Notes under the pieces: model-generated
Told to the model about the DNA's origin: nothing
The model's input: the letters and a program-made list of their open reading frames with translations, nothing else
Database searches by the model: none
Made by a program: the position numbers and the translations under genes
NCBI GenBank assembly: GCA_039707465.1
Contig: CM077648.1
Coordinates: 69,211,619-69,275,618, forward strand
Origin: Rhabdophis nuchalis
Lineage: Eukaryota; Chordata; Lepidosauria; Squamata; Natricidae
Reading direction: 5' to 3'
Length of the DNA: 64,000 bases
In this document: piece after piece, positions 1 to 10,499 of the stretch
Position numbering within the stretch: the stretch's first letter is position 1
Layout of the letters: the number at the start of each line of letters is the position of its first letter

Positions 1-154
1 TTTAGTTATAGGACATTATGATTAAATAAAAGAATACAGCTTAGATAAAGGAGGTAAAGAAGAAGAAAAAAACAACTGTTATGAAATAATTTGTAATAAA
101 AGAAGAAAGAGGGCAAAATTGCAAGAAAGATGAAGAATTGGTAAGCACCAGATG

Positions 155-325
155 AAGATGAAATGCATCATTTTTGTTTGAAACATCTGATTGGTCATAC
201 CCATTCATTTAACCATATTTCACAAGGAGGTGAAATTGAAGAATGGCTAACATCTGGCAAAGCCTACCCAATAATTAAAGATCCTGCAAAAGGGACTGCC
301 CCAGGCAACTACAGGCCTATTATCT
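155..325 (+). pseudogene. R4-clade LINE reverse transcriptase fragment, 5' piece
   Basis: An open stretch of about 55 codons reads as the N-terminal side of a reverse transcriptase. It has an EEWLTSGKAYPI-like segment, a KDPAKGTAPGNYRPI segment (the usual 'NYRPI' entry to the RT fingers), and ends at TGA just after NYRPII. The wording resembles R4/Dong-type elements, a LINE clade with a restriction-like endonuclease. The protein context resumes at about 6213 (LPTTFKLLTG...), so this piece and 6213-7640 look like one element split by later L2 insertions. The family call is from memory of the motif order and was not checked by search. The 326-446 stretch has only a poly-C run and a TAA repeat next to the L2 tail. 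Confidence 0.6.
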
Positions 326-446
326 GATTAGTAGTTTTAGACTACTCTCCCTCCATGTGGACAATTAGGCTCAAAGTCATGAACTATGTCACCTATAGGT
401 GCTATGATACATTCTTTATACCCCCTCTCCCCCCCCCCCCGGCTGG

Positions 447-2840
447 ATAATAATAATAATAATATTTAATATTTTATTTTTATATACCGCGTCCTCTCCC
501 CAAGGGGACTCGGAGCGGTGTACAGGGAAAAATTAAAACACGTAAAAATATACAAAAATAGATACAATAAGTAAAAACAAATTAATTTAATTGTCCCTGC
601 ACTAAAATCCCCATATTAAAACTAGTGTTCCCTAAACCCTAAAAGGTAGAGACTAACCTAGGCCGGCCAAGCAGAAAAAGTATGTTTTTAATTTCTGACG
701 GAAAGAGCAGAGGTCCGTGGTTGTTCTAATGTCGGGGGGAAGGTCGTTCCAGAGGGCTGGGCCCGCCACAGAGAAGGCCCCTCCCCTGGGCGTCGCCCGC
801 TGACAAAGTCTAGTGGATGGCACCCGGAGAAGTCCCTCTCTGTGGGAGCGAATCGGCCGTGAGGATGTATGGGGCAGGATCCGATCCCGCAGATAGCTAG
901 GTCCTGAGCCATGGAGCGCTTTAAAGATGATAACTAACACCTTGAAGCGCACCCGAAAGACGACAGGCAGCCAGTGCAGCTCGCGCAAGAGAGGTGTTAT
1001 ATGGGTGTACCTTGCGGTCCCCATTATTGCTCGCGCGGCTGCATTCTGGACCAGCTGAAGTCTTCTGGTGCACCTCAAGGGGAGCCCCATGTAGAGAGAG
1101 TTACAATAGTCCAGTCGGGATGTCACGAGGGCATGAGTGACTGTGCAAAGGGCATCCCGATCCAATAGGGGGCGCAACTGGCGTACCAGGTGGACCTGGA
1201 AAAACGCCCTCCTGGCCACGGCTGTCACTTGATCTTCCATGGACAGCCAGGTATCCAGGAGGACACCCAAGTTGCGCGCCCCATCCATAGGGGCAAGGTG
1301 TTCGCCCCCTATGGCCAGTGATGGAGTCAACTGGTTGAATCGGGCGGCCGGAAACCACAGCCACTCGGTCTTGGCCGGGTTGAGCCTGAGTCTGTTACTT
1401 CCCATCCAGATCCGCACGGCTTCCAGGCACTGGCACATCACCGCTACGGCATCGTTGGGGTGGTTTGGGGTAGATATATACAACTGCGTATCATCAGCGT
1501 AGAGGTGGTACTCTACCCCAAAACCACGGATGATCTCACCCAGCGGTTTCAGATATGTGTTGAACAAGAGAGGCGAGAGGACCGACCCCTGAGGCACCCC
1601 ACATGTGAGGGTTCTCGAGGTCGACCTCTGCTCTCCTGCCAACACAAATTGCGATCGACCAGAGAGGTAGGAGGAGAACCACCGTAAAATGGTGCCTCCC
1701 ACCCCCAACCCCCCCAGCCGATGCAATAGGATACCATGGTCGATGGTATCAAAAGCCGCTGAGAGGTCTAATAGGACCAGGATGGAGGAGCAACCCCCAT
1801 CTCTGGCCCTCCAGAGATCATCTACCAACGGGACTAATGCCGTCTCGGTGCTATGCCCGGGCCGAAAGCCGGACTGGCGCATGTCTAGATAATCAACTTC
1901 CTCCAGGTGACGGGGAAACTGTTGTGCCACCACACTCTCTACAACCTTCGCCAAAAAGGGAAGGTTGGAGACGGGACGATAGTTGGCTAATAAAGCTGGG
2001 TACAAAGAGGGCTTCTTCAGGAGGGGCCTCACCATAGCCTCTTTAAGGGAGGCAGGCAAGAAACCCTCGCTTAAAGAAGCATTGACAACCTCTTGGAGCC
2101 AGCCTCGTGTCACCTCCCAGGATGCCAGTACAAGCCAGGAAGGACACGGGTCCAATAAACATGTGGTGGCTCGCAGTCGCCCACGTAACCTGTCCATATC
2201 CTCGGAAGTAACAGAGTCGAACTCCTCCCAACCAAGATCCGCCTCGTGGCCTCCCACTGGACCATCAATGGAGACTAACTCGTTATGGATCTGAGCGATT
2301 TTCTCCTGCAGATAAATCACATTCCTCTGCTCTACCCTGTAATGGGGCTTCCCGCACCCTCTGTTGAAGGAGGGAACGGGTCACCCTAAACAGGGCGGCA
2401 GGGCGGTTATCTGCGGATGCTATGAGAGTGGCACAATGATGGCGTTTGGCCACTCTCAGCGCCACAATGTAAGTCCGTAAATGGGCTCTTACCTGTGTTC
2501 GGTCGGATTCAGATCGAGTAGACCTCCATCTTCTCTCTAGGCATCTCTTGTGGCGCTTCATCACCCTTAGCTCCTCGGTAAACCAAGGAGCCAGGGTGGC
2601 TTGCTGCCGCAAGAGAGGCCGCAAGGGTGCGACCCGATCCAAGGCTCCCGTGGTCGCAGTATTCCATGCGGCCACGAGGTCCTCCATCGGGGCGCGGGTC
2701 AGGGGTACAAGAAGTGGCCCAAGCGCCGCCTGGAACCCATCAGGGTCCATCAGGCGCCTGGGGTGGAACCAAATAGGCAACTCAGGTTCTGCCTCCCCGC
2801 GGTGGGGGACAGCGGTTGGAAAGATAAGATCTCTCCTACT
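447..2840 (-). mobile_element. L2-type LINE copy A, 5'-truncated
   Basis: Read on the minus strand, this copy runs from the endonuclease-RT linker through the RT and C-terminal domain into the 3'UTR. It ends in the family's paired tail (ACCGCTCC...GACGCGGT) followed by a TA-rich run at 447-490. The 5' end, including most of the endonuclease, is missing. Its neighbour at 2870 is another L2 copy in the opposite direction, so the two are head to head. The pair interrupts the R4-clade element seen at 155-325 and 6213 onward. The L2/CR1 superfamily is secure from the RT motifs; the L2 sub-assignment is a judgement. Confidence 0.8.
653..2780 (-). pseudogene. L2 copy A ORF2 remnant: linker, RT and C-terminal domain
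   Basis: Two overlapping frames cover one protein: 2283-2780 (linker with WFTEELR and KRHKRCLERRW-type segments) and 653-2320 (555 aa). A frameshift near 2300 separates them. In the 555-aa part, RT motif A (LLDLSAAFDTID) lies near residues 183-194, [10 protein letters not shown] at about 241-250 and YADD at about 274-277. The conserved C-terminal block (SRLDYCNSLYMGLPL, LLRELHWLPV) follows. Catalytic Asp residues are all present, so the RT core itself looks undamaged. The endonuclease domain is absent, so this copy cannot be autonomous. Function in a live element: target-primed reverse transcription of LINE RNA. Confidence 0.8.
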
Positions 2841-2919
2841 CCATGTGCTTTAATATCGCTCCCAACCGTACGTCCTATATTTTTCAATCAGTTCTGCCGC
2901 CATTTTAGTCGGACTTGCT

Positions 2920-2970
2920 GTTTTACCATCTTAGGCGTTTTACCATCTTAGGCGTCTTACCATCTTAGGC
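2920..2970 (+). repeat. Three tandem 17-bp units in L2 copy B 5' region
   Basis: The unit GTTTTACCATCTTAGGC occurs at 2920-2936 and 2937-2953, and with one change at 2954-2970. It lies just upstream of the L2 coding region, so it may be part of the element's 5' promoter region. Confidence 0.9.
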
Positions 2971-3250
2971 GTTTCTCCTATTAAAGCCACTGTGGCCTAG
3001 GGAATGTTAGCGTATTCAAGGTTAGACCTCCTCTGCCTGCGGGAGTCTCCTGTCTCTCAGGCCTGGCCCCCTGGTCTAACACGGGCCCACCTCGAGGATG
3101 GATTGATTAATCCAGAGAGGTGGGCGAAGCGCAAACTGAGGGGTTTTTTATTTAAAATTTTAATTCGGCTTTTAGGGGGTTCCAGGGAGGAGGGGGGATA
3201 GTCAGGCGGGGGGGCGACAGACTATAGGGCCAGCCGGCGGACGTAGGAAA

Positions 3251-6040
3251 ATGGAGGAGGGGGAAGGGAGGGTCGTTTCCACTGTGGTATTTTCTATCAG
3301 TTCGGTTGTGGGGAGGGGCAGGGGTGGGGGGAGACGGGGTGGACATTACCTGTTGGAGGACCGTGGCCGCTGGTTACGGGTGGTCACGCGCTCCAACCCC
3401 CCATGCTCCCATCGCAGACTAGGAGGGCAAGGACCACAGAACCGGGGCCCTAGGCTGATGCTATGCAACGCCAGGTCCGTGGTACAAAAAGCCCCCCTCA
3501 TCCATGACCTTGTGTCAGAGGAGGACCTGGACCTGGTGGGTATAACGGAAACCTGGTTGGGCCACGAGGGAGGATTACCTCTTGTAGAGATGTGCCCACT
3601 AGGTTACTGAGCCTTTCATCAGCCTAGGGCCCTAGGGAGGGGTGGAGGGGTGGTGATTATGGTTAGGGAAAGTCTTGAGCCAAAGGAGACCACGATCCCT
3701 CAGACGACCGGGTGTGAGTCCCTCCTTGTGAAGTGGGGCCTAGGGAGGCAGTTGGGCATGTTAGTTGTATACCTGGCTCCTCGCTATGCAACAACAGCCC
3801 TGCCCGAGCTCCTAGAGGTGATAGCCGAGGCGGCGGTTGGGACCCCCAGACTTTTGGTCATGGGGGACTTCAACCTGCCGTCAGTAGGCGAGACCTCTGG
3901 AGTAGTTCGGGAGTTCATGGCTCCATGACGGCCATGGACCTGACCCAGGTAGTTTTAGGCACTACTCACGAGGGTGGACACACCCTGGACTTAATCTTCA
4001 TCTCGGGACAGTGGAGTAGTGATCTGGGAATAGGGGATTTAGCTATCACACCCCTGTCATGGACAGATCACGCTCTCCTTCGGCTGGACTTTCCAATCGC
4101 CGCACCTCACCGCGGGGAGGCGGAGCCTGATATTCCTATATGGTTCCTCCCCAGGCTCCTGATGGACCCGGAAAGGTTCCAGAGGGAGCTTGGGCCAATT
4201 CCTGTGGACTTGCCCCGCGACTCGACTGAGGACCTAGTGGCCGCATGGTTAAGTGCCTTTCACCGAGTCGCGCCCTTGCGGCCTCTCTTGCGGCGACGAA
4301 TCACCCAGGCTCCTTGGTTCACCGAGGAGCTGAGGGAGATGAAACGCCACAAGAGATGCCTAGAGAGCAGATGGAGATCTTCTCGCTCCGAAGCCGACCG
4401 AACACTAGTGAGAGCCCATATTAGGACTTACTTAGTGGCGATAAGGGTGGCCAAATGTGAGTATTGCGCCACCCTTATTGCATCTGCAGATAACCGCCTT
4501 GCCGCCCTGTTTGGGGTGACCCGCTCCCTCCTTCACCAGAGGCCGCGGGAAGCCCCTCTACAGGGACGAGCAGAGGAATTTGGGATTTATCTGCAGGATA
4601 AAATCACTCGGATTTGGAATGAGTTACCCTCCATCGAGAGTGGTCCGGTCGGATTGTCCGAGGCTGTTCTTGAGGCACCATCCTGAGAGGAGTTTGACTT
4701 TGTTACTACCGAAGATATGGACAGGTTGTCAAAGAGACTTAAGGCTACCACATGTTTATTGGACCCGTGTCCCTCCCGGCTTGTACTGGCATCCTGGGAG
4801 ACGACACGAGGCTGGCTCCAGGGCATTGTCAACGCATCTTTGAGTGAGGGGTCCTGGGCCTGCCATCTTGAAAGAGGTGGTAGTAAGGCCCCTCCTCAAG
4901 AAGCCGTCCCTGGACCCAGCATTATTAGAAAACTATTGTCCAGTCTCCAACCTTCACTTTTTAGTGAAGGCTGTTGAGAGTGTGGTGGCCCAACAGTACC
5001 ATGGTATCCTATTGCACCGACTGGGGGGGTTGGGGCTGGGAGGCACCGTTTTACGGTGGTTCTCGTCCTACCTCTCTGGTCGGTCGCAATATGTGTTGAC
5101 AGGGGGGCAGAGGTCGGCCTTGAAACCTCTCCTATGTGGGGTTCCTCAGGGGTCGGTCCTCTCGCCCCTCCTATTCAACACATATATGAAGCCGCTGGGC
5201 GAGATCATCCGTGGTTTTGGGGTGGGATATCATCTGTACGCTGATGATGCTCAGCTGTACATATCCACCCCAGACCACCCCAATGATGCCGCCAAGGTGT
5301 TGTCCCGGTGTTTGGAGGCCGTACGGATCTGGATGGGTAGTAACAAACTCAAGCTCAACCCGTCCAAGACTGAGTGGCTATGGTTTCCGGCACCCCGGTT
5401 CAGCCAGAGTACTCCAACTCTGGCCATTGGGGGCGCAATTTGGGTGTCCTCCTGGATTCCGACTGTCCATGGAGGACCATGTGGCAGCCGTGGCCAGGGG
5501 AGGGTTTCATCAGGTATGCCTGATGTGCCAATTGCGCCCCTTACTGGACCGGGCTGCCCTCCGCACAGTCACTCAAGCTCTCGTGATGTCCCGACTCGAC
5601 TACTGTAATGCTCTTTACATGGGGCTTCCCTTGAGGTGCACTCAAAAGCTATAGTTAGTCCAGAATGCAGCCGTGCGGGTGATTACGAGAGCCTCTAGAT
5701 GCTCCCATATAACACCGATCCTGCGCGAGCTGCACTGGCTTCCTGTGGCCTTTCGGGTGCGCTTCAAGGTTCTGAAGACCATCTTTAAAGCGCTCCATGG
5801 CTCGGGGCCTAGTTATATGCAAGACCGTCTCCTGCCCCATACATCCCTTCGGCCGATCCACTTCCACAGGGTGCCGTCGGCCGGGCAATGCCAACTGGCG
5901 ACACCCAGGGGAAGAGCCTTCTCTGTGGCGGGCCCTGCCCTTTAGAATGACCTACCCCCTGAATTGCGTACCATCTCGGACCTCCGCCTCTTCCGCCAGT
6001 GTCTAAAGACACATCTCTTTCAGCAACCCGGCCTAGTTTA
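3251..6040 (+). pseudogene. L2 copy B ORF2 remnant: endonuclease, RT, C-terminal domain
   Basis: The endonuclease starts in 3251-3610 ([15 protein letters not shown], then GITETWLG) and continues in 3650-3928 (MGDFNLPSV) after a stop at 3608-3610. A frame change leads into 3733-4686 (TLDLIFISGQ and the linker). The RT is in 4844-5608 with [10 protein letters not shown] and YADDAQLYIS. A deletion near 4997 joins VVAQQ directly to HGILLHRL, removing about 180 bp that in copy C contain RT motif A (AFDTID), so catalytic Asp residues are lost. The C-terminal block is at 5211-5945 in shifted frames. Domains follow the order expected for an APE-type LINE. Multiple stops, frameshifts and the motif A deletion make it inactive. 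Confidence 0.8.
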
Positions 6041-6212
6041 ACCTCCCGTCGGGGCTATTTTAATTTGGTTTTAGCATAGGCCTGTAATTTAATATGTTTT
6101 TAAATTTTGTATTTATCATTTTGTATGTTTTTAAATTCCTGTGCGCCGCCCTGGGTCCTTCATGGAGAAGGGCGGGATATAAATGTGATTAAAATAAAAA
6201 TAAAATAAATAA

Positions 6213-7640
6213 ATTACCAACAACTTTCAAATTGCTAACTGGTTTGGTAGGTGATGCAATTCAATAGCTTCTAAATGAAAAGAAGCTCTTTCCAGCTGAA
6301 CAGAAAGGAAGCCACCCAAAGAGTAGAGGGACAGAAGATCACCTCTTAAATGACAAAATGATTTTGCATTGATTACAAGAAGGCATTCAAATACCTGCTA
6401 CATGATTGGATAATCAAGTGCCTAGATATAACAAGAGTCAGTAGAAACATTAGAAACGTTGTGCAAAGATCGATTGCACAATAGAAAACACAGTTGCTGT
6501 TGATTGTCAACTGGACAATTCTAGTCATTAGATATACATTTGGAATATTTGACTGAATTAAAATTGAACTAAAAGTTCTGAATAGATAGATCAGAAAAAA
6601 ATATGTTGACAAAGAGCATACGTAGGCATGGAATATTGCAAGTATGCCAGATAACTGAAGAAGACAAAAGGGCATTGAAAGAATATCTGAAAGACAGGAT
6701 GTCAGATCTGCTTCAGATGCATTGAAGCTAGTACACTTACTGAGTGTCAAAGAAAACAAGGTGATTAATAAGGACTAAATGAAGAAAAGAGACATGACAA
6801 GGTAAAGGATAGCTAATATTTAAAAAAACTTTGCAGGCAAAGCAGATTATAAAATATCTGGTGATGGATAAGAGCAAGAAAGTTGAAGAAAGAGACAGAA
6901 AAACTAATTCTGGCAAGACCAAACCACAAGAACAAATATATTTAAAGCAGTGAGAAGACAGCAACAAATATCAAATGTCCCCTCTGCAAAGTGGAAGAAA
7001 AAAATCGTGGACCACCTAGTTAGCTCCTATAAGAAGATCACACAGACTCATTACAAATAACAGCATGGCAAAGTAGTAATAATGGTGCATTGGAACATTT
7101 GCCAGAAAACAGAAAATGGTGGGATCACAATACAAAGAATATAAAATGTTTTCAGACTTTAAAATTCAAATAGACCAACCATCTGCCACTCAACATCCCA
7201 AGCTTAACAATTGTTGATAAGAAAGATAAAAAAAGTCTGGATAGTGAACATTGCAATGCCAATAATAAGAGATACCTTGGCTGCAATTCCAAAATATCTG
7301 GTGCATTACTTGAACACCATAAATCATGAACCATGAAAAAAAATCACCATCAGTCAATTGCAAAGGCAGCTTTAGAACAGCTTACATCCTGTTGAGATTC
7401 TTTAATACTATGATGCAATTTCTGTCTATTCCTGGTCCATAGGGAAGTGAATAAAATACCAAATAGGTGGATAGGTGCCTAAAAATGCCAAATCCAATCC
7501 AAACATCTGGCTGTCTATGTGACCAATCATCATAATAGATGTTCCTGGACTTGTTCTAATGTCACCTTAGGAAGTTGGCCATAGGGCAGCATTACCAAAC
7601 TTTCAAATACTCCTGAGTTCTGCATCACAATCAGTCATGC
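6213..7640 (+). pseudogene. R4-clade LINE relic, RT and C-terminal part
   Basis: This piece resumes where 155-325 stops: LPTTFKLLTGLVGDAIQ, then LFPAEQKG and a 'GTEDHLLNDKMI' segment. Further on are pieces recognisable from R4/Dong proteins, such as a Cys/His-like region (about 6960-7010) and KIVDHLV, then a WWDHNTK segment and a short terminal region. Frameshifts and stops are frequent, so only islands of protein can be followed. R4-clade elements use a C-terminal restriction-like endonuclease rather than APE. No catalytic residues can be confirmed here. The 3' end is uncertain and could lie anywhere between about 7340 and 7640. Confidence 0.5.
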
Positions 7641-7689
7641 GCTTTCCTGTTTTCTGTTAGGATGGATATTTCCCCATGTATGGAATGGA

Positions 7690-8960
7690 GCTGATGTATT
7701 AAAGCATTAAGGATTTTATAAAAGAACAACATAAGGAGATGATGCAAATATTTGATCGTATAGATCAAAAATTGGAAAATATACAAGGAACAAATAAAGA
7801 CCAGGATAACGAGGAAAGAATGAAGCTACCAGATGAAGCAGAACCAAGAATCCAACAAGTAGAAGACAACAATGAGATATTAAAATTAATACAGAATAGG
7901 GAATTAAAGCAAGAGAAAAACATTTTAAGATTTGAAAAGGGAATGGGAGAAACAGCAAGATAGCTGGGGAAAAGAGACAGGGGTTAGAACAAATAGCTTT
8001 AACACTAGACAGTGGACTACTACAGAGTGGAGAGAAAGCTAGAATGCATGGTCAAAGTATAGACTTAAAGGTAGATGAAATAAAAGGCTTAAAAAACCTA
8101 AAATTAGAGTTTGGGTGTCCCCCCCCACAAAAAAAAGAAGATGGGGACAAAACATGTTGGATAAAGGAAAAAGATAGGGAAAGTAAAGTAAAAAATATTT
8201 TATGAAAGTATTTTAAAAAGTATTTTAAAAATATTAGAATTTTGTAAGTATATGATTAGTAGTGAAATGTTAGAATTAAACAAAAGGTGATTTGATAAAT
8301 GAATGAATATACTTTAATGTAAACATGTGTATTAGTAGTAGAATTATATGGAGTAGAGGCTTGGAAAGAATATGAATAGATGTATGAATAAGAATTAAGT
8401 TTTAATTGAAAATTAAAGTTTGAATGATGATATTAGAAAAAAACATGAAATAGATATATTTTAAATGCTTTAAATGATTGTTATTGGTACCAGAAGTGTA
8501 TATTGAGATATTGAATAATGAAAGAAAAAAGGATGGAACTTTAATATAAACAGATGTGAAGAGCTAAATAATGGAAATATGAATAACGAAACAGATGGAA
8601 GATGGGAAACAGAAAAGAAATATCATTACCACGTCTTTGAAAATAATAGTGATAGGAGGGGGTGAAATTAAAATAGATATAGAAATAAAAGGGGAAATAT
8701 AGTATAAGTATATCAATATAAAGAGATGAAAGAAAGAGGAAGAGGAAGGTTTAGAACTGAAGGGTAATAGTAAAAGATATGGGTAAATAATATAAATAAT
8801 GAAAATGAAATGTAATAACTATGAGTAATAATACTATGTCTGTTTGTATTGAAATGTATGATACTCACGTATCACACCATTCAAGCAAGGATATGTATAA
8901 ACAATATAAAATTTAAAAAATGATATATAAAAAAGATATGCAGCCTGTTCAAACTGTTTG
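7690..8960 (+). mobile_element. L1-derived AT-rich fragment with ORF1 coiled-coil piece
   Basis: At 7739-7963 a 74-aa frame reads as a charged helical segment (IFDRIDQKLENIQG..., then NRELKQEKNILRFEKG). This resembles the coiled coil and the start of the RNA-binding domain of L1 ORF1 protein. Downstream to about 8960 the DNA is AT-rich with A-runs and no usable frame; it resembles decayed L1 sequence, but no domain can be shown. The downstream half could equally be unrelated AT-rich DNA. Confidence 0.4.
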
Positions 8961-9181
8961 CAATCTTTCCCAAAGTGAGAATTAGAAGGCAGATATGGCA
9001 ATGGGTGAACCTAACCATCAGTCAAGCAGAATCTTTTCAAAGTATCCGGCTGTCATTTGAGAAGGAGAAAAATTTCTAGATCCAATCTACATTGGAGGAG
9101 CCTATTCCATCCCTGCCTTGCTGAAATCTGCTCTGCTCTCCTTGTCCGCTTGTTTGCCTCTCTCCCAATTTTCTTACTCAC

Positions 9182-9275
9182 CAATCTCTATATCCTCTTC
9201 CTCTCCTTCCATTTCTTCTTCTCCTCCTTCTCCCTCCTCCTGCTTTGAGAAGCTTTCCCGGTTCTCCACATTCAT
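9182..9275 (-). CDS. Candidate first coding exon of a host gene, unidentified
   Basis: On the minus strand an ATG at 9275 opens 31 codons of acidic protein (begins MNVENRESFSKQ, then a Glu/Gly-rich run ending EEEDIEI). It stops exactly at a strong splice-donor consensus, G|GTGAGTAAG, with the intron starting at 9181. The exon is 94 nt, leaving a phase-1 split codon. The upstream region to about 9560 is GC- and CpG-richer than its surroundings, unlike the AT-rich DNA on either side. It holds an X-box-like site 250 bp upstream. A 95-aa upstream frame (9275-9562) ends in TGATG, overlapping the start codon. No repeat family is recognised here. Later exons would lie at lower coordinates, perhaps outside the window. 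I do not recognise the protein; the exon call is an inference from splice signal and composition. Confidence 0.4.
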
Positions 9276-9524
9276 CACGCCAGAACTCTCTCCTTGCTTT
9301 TCTTTTCTTGTTCCTTGGGCGAGAAGCAAAGAGCGCAATTAGCGGAGCTCAAGAGAACTTTCGGAGCTCTTGGAGACCCAATGGGTTTGGGGCGAGATCG
9401 GGAGGGGCGAGACGAAGTGGCTTTGGTCGTGTCACAGAGTTTCGCGAAGAGTCTGCAAACCTCGTTCGCAGCCAGCCGCTGCCGCCACTTGGAAGACATG
9501 AGAACCGGAGGGGAGTTTCCTCTA

Positions 9525-9538
9525 GTTGCCATAGAGAC
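9525..9538 (-). promoter_or_regulatory. X-box-like (RFX) motif upstream of candidate exon
   Basis: The minus strand reads GTCTCTATGGCAAC, which fits the 14-nt X-box consensus RYYNYYATRRNRAC at every position. RFX-type factors bind X-boxes in promoters of cilium genes, commonly within a few hundred bases of the start codon. Here the site is 250 bp upstream of the candidate ATG. A CCAAT/ATTGG box lies between them near 9377. The consensus is degenerate, so a chance match is possible. Confidence 0.35.
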
Positions 9539-9726
9539 CCTCTGAAGTTTAGCTGGAAGCAATGATGTTTTGCTTCGTGTTTTCCCTTCAGAGCAATGGC
9601 CAACAACCTTTCCTGAGTTTCAGCCCGAATGTCAAACAAAACAAAGCTCTGCTTTCCTTGCAAGGGGGGCGGCTTTGTGGTTAGCAAAGTCTTTTGAGGG
9701 AGAAGTTCATCTTTATCCTGCAGCAT

Positions 9727-10497
9727 ATCTCACCGATTAATATATACGGGTAGGTGATAGGTGCTGATTAAAGAATCTTCGATGATCGAATGACCTATTT
9801 GACTAGAAAAGTGTTAAGAAATGTTTAAAGCAAAGGATGGATAACTGTATATTAGGAATATTGTAAAATTTTATTCAAGTGGGAGTTCAGAACTTTGAGG
9901 TCTATAGTGTTACTTATAAAATAATTAGAATTACTGTTATGATTGTTATATACCTTTCACAAAGTTTGGTATTAGATCATATAATCTTCACAATTATTTT
10001 GTGATGTAAGTTAGGAGAAATAGGGAAAGTATAATCCAAAATCACCCATTTCATGATTATGCATGGATTTGATATAAAATAGATCAAAAGTTCAGACAGA
10101 GATAGTGTAAATCAGCATCTTTTATCATAATGGAATAAACACATACAAAGAATGATTGTCTGGTAATGTTTGGTAAACAATATTTTGCCTACATGCACCT
10201 TATCATGCTGTGATGATCAAAAGCAGAACTCTTTTGTCCTTTCTTCACTTAAGCTATGAAATGGATATTTATATTACATAGGAACCATTATGCCATAGGC
10301 ATTTTATTCCTATGTTGGATTCAGCAAAGAAGGTTTCTAATAAAATTTCTTTTTAGGTCAGTAGTTATGCCTTGCTTAACTAAAAACAAATACAATGAAA
10401 CATGGCTTTGTAGTCATGATTAGTAATGCTTGGGGAATGTTTTTTTTATGAAGATATGCCCATGTATACACTGTACATTTAACACTTAATACATTTA
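9727..10497. other. No recognisable feature
   Basis: AT-rich unique-looking sequence between the GC-rich region and L2 copy C. I see no open frame of note, no repeat motif and no RNA gene. Confidence 0.5.
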
Positions 10498-10499
10498 AC

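Larger units (their letters stand above)
2870..6212 (+). mobile_element. L2-type LINE copy B, near full length
   Basis: This copy begins with a short 5' region carrying a CCGCCATTTTAG motif (about 2898-2907) and three 17-bp tandem units (2920-2970). It continues through endonuclease, linker, RT and C-terminal domain to a 3'UTR with a perfect CCGCCCT/AGGGCGG stem (about 6147-6176) and an (AAATA)n-like end at 6185-6212. It abuts the R4 fragment at 6213. Coding is broken in several places (see the pseudogene entry). With copy A it forms a head-to-head pair. Confidence 0.8.

Noticed and set aside
2840..2875. Twin-priming (5' inversion) to explain the head-to-head L2 pair
   Set aside because: Both copies contain the RT and C-terminal regions and their own 3' tails, so they are two elements, not one inverted copy.
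9057..9342. Plus-strand Ser/Leu-rich frames
   Set aside because: Antisense to the acidic candidate exon; composition is explained by the GAA/GGA-rich minus strand.
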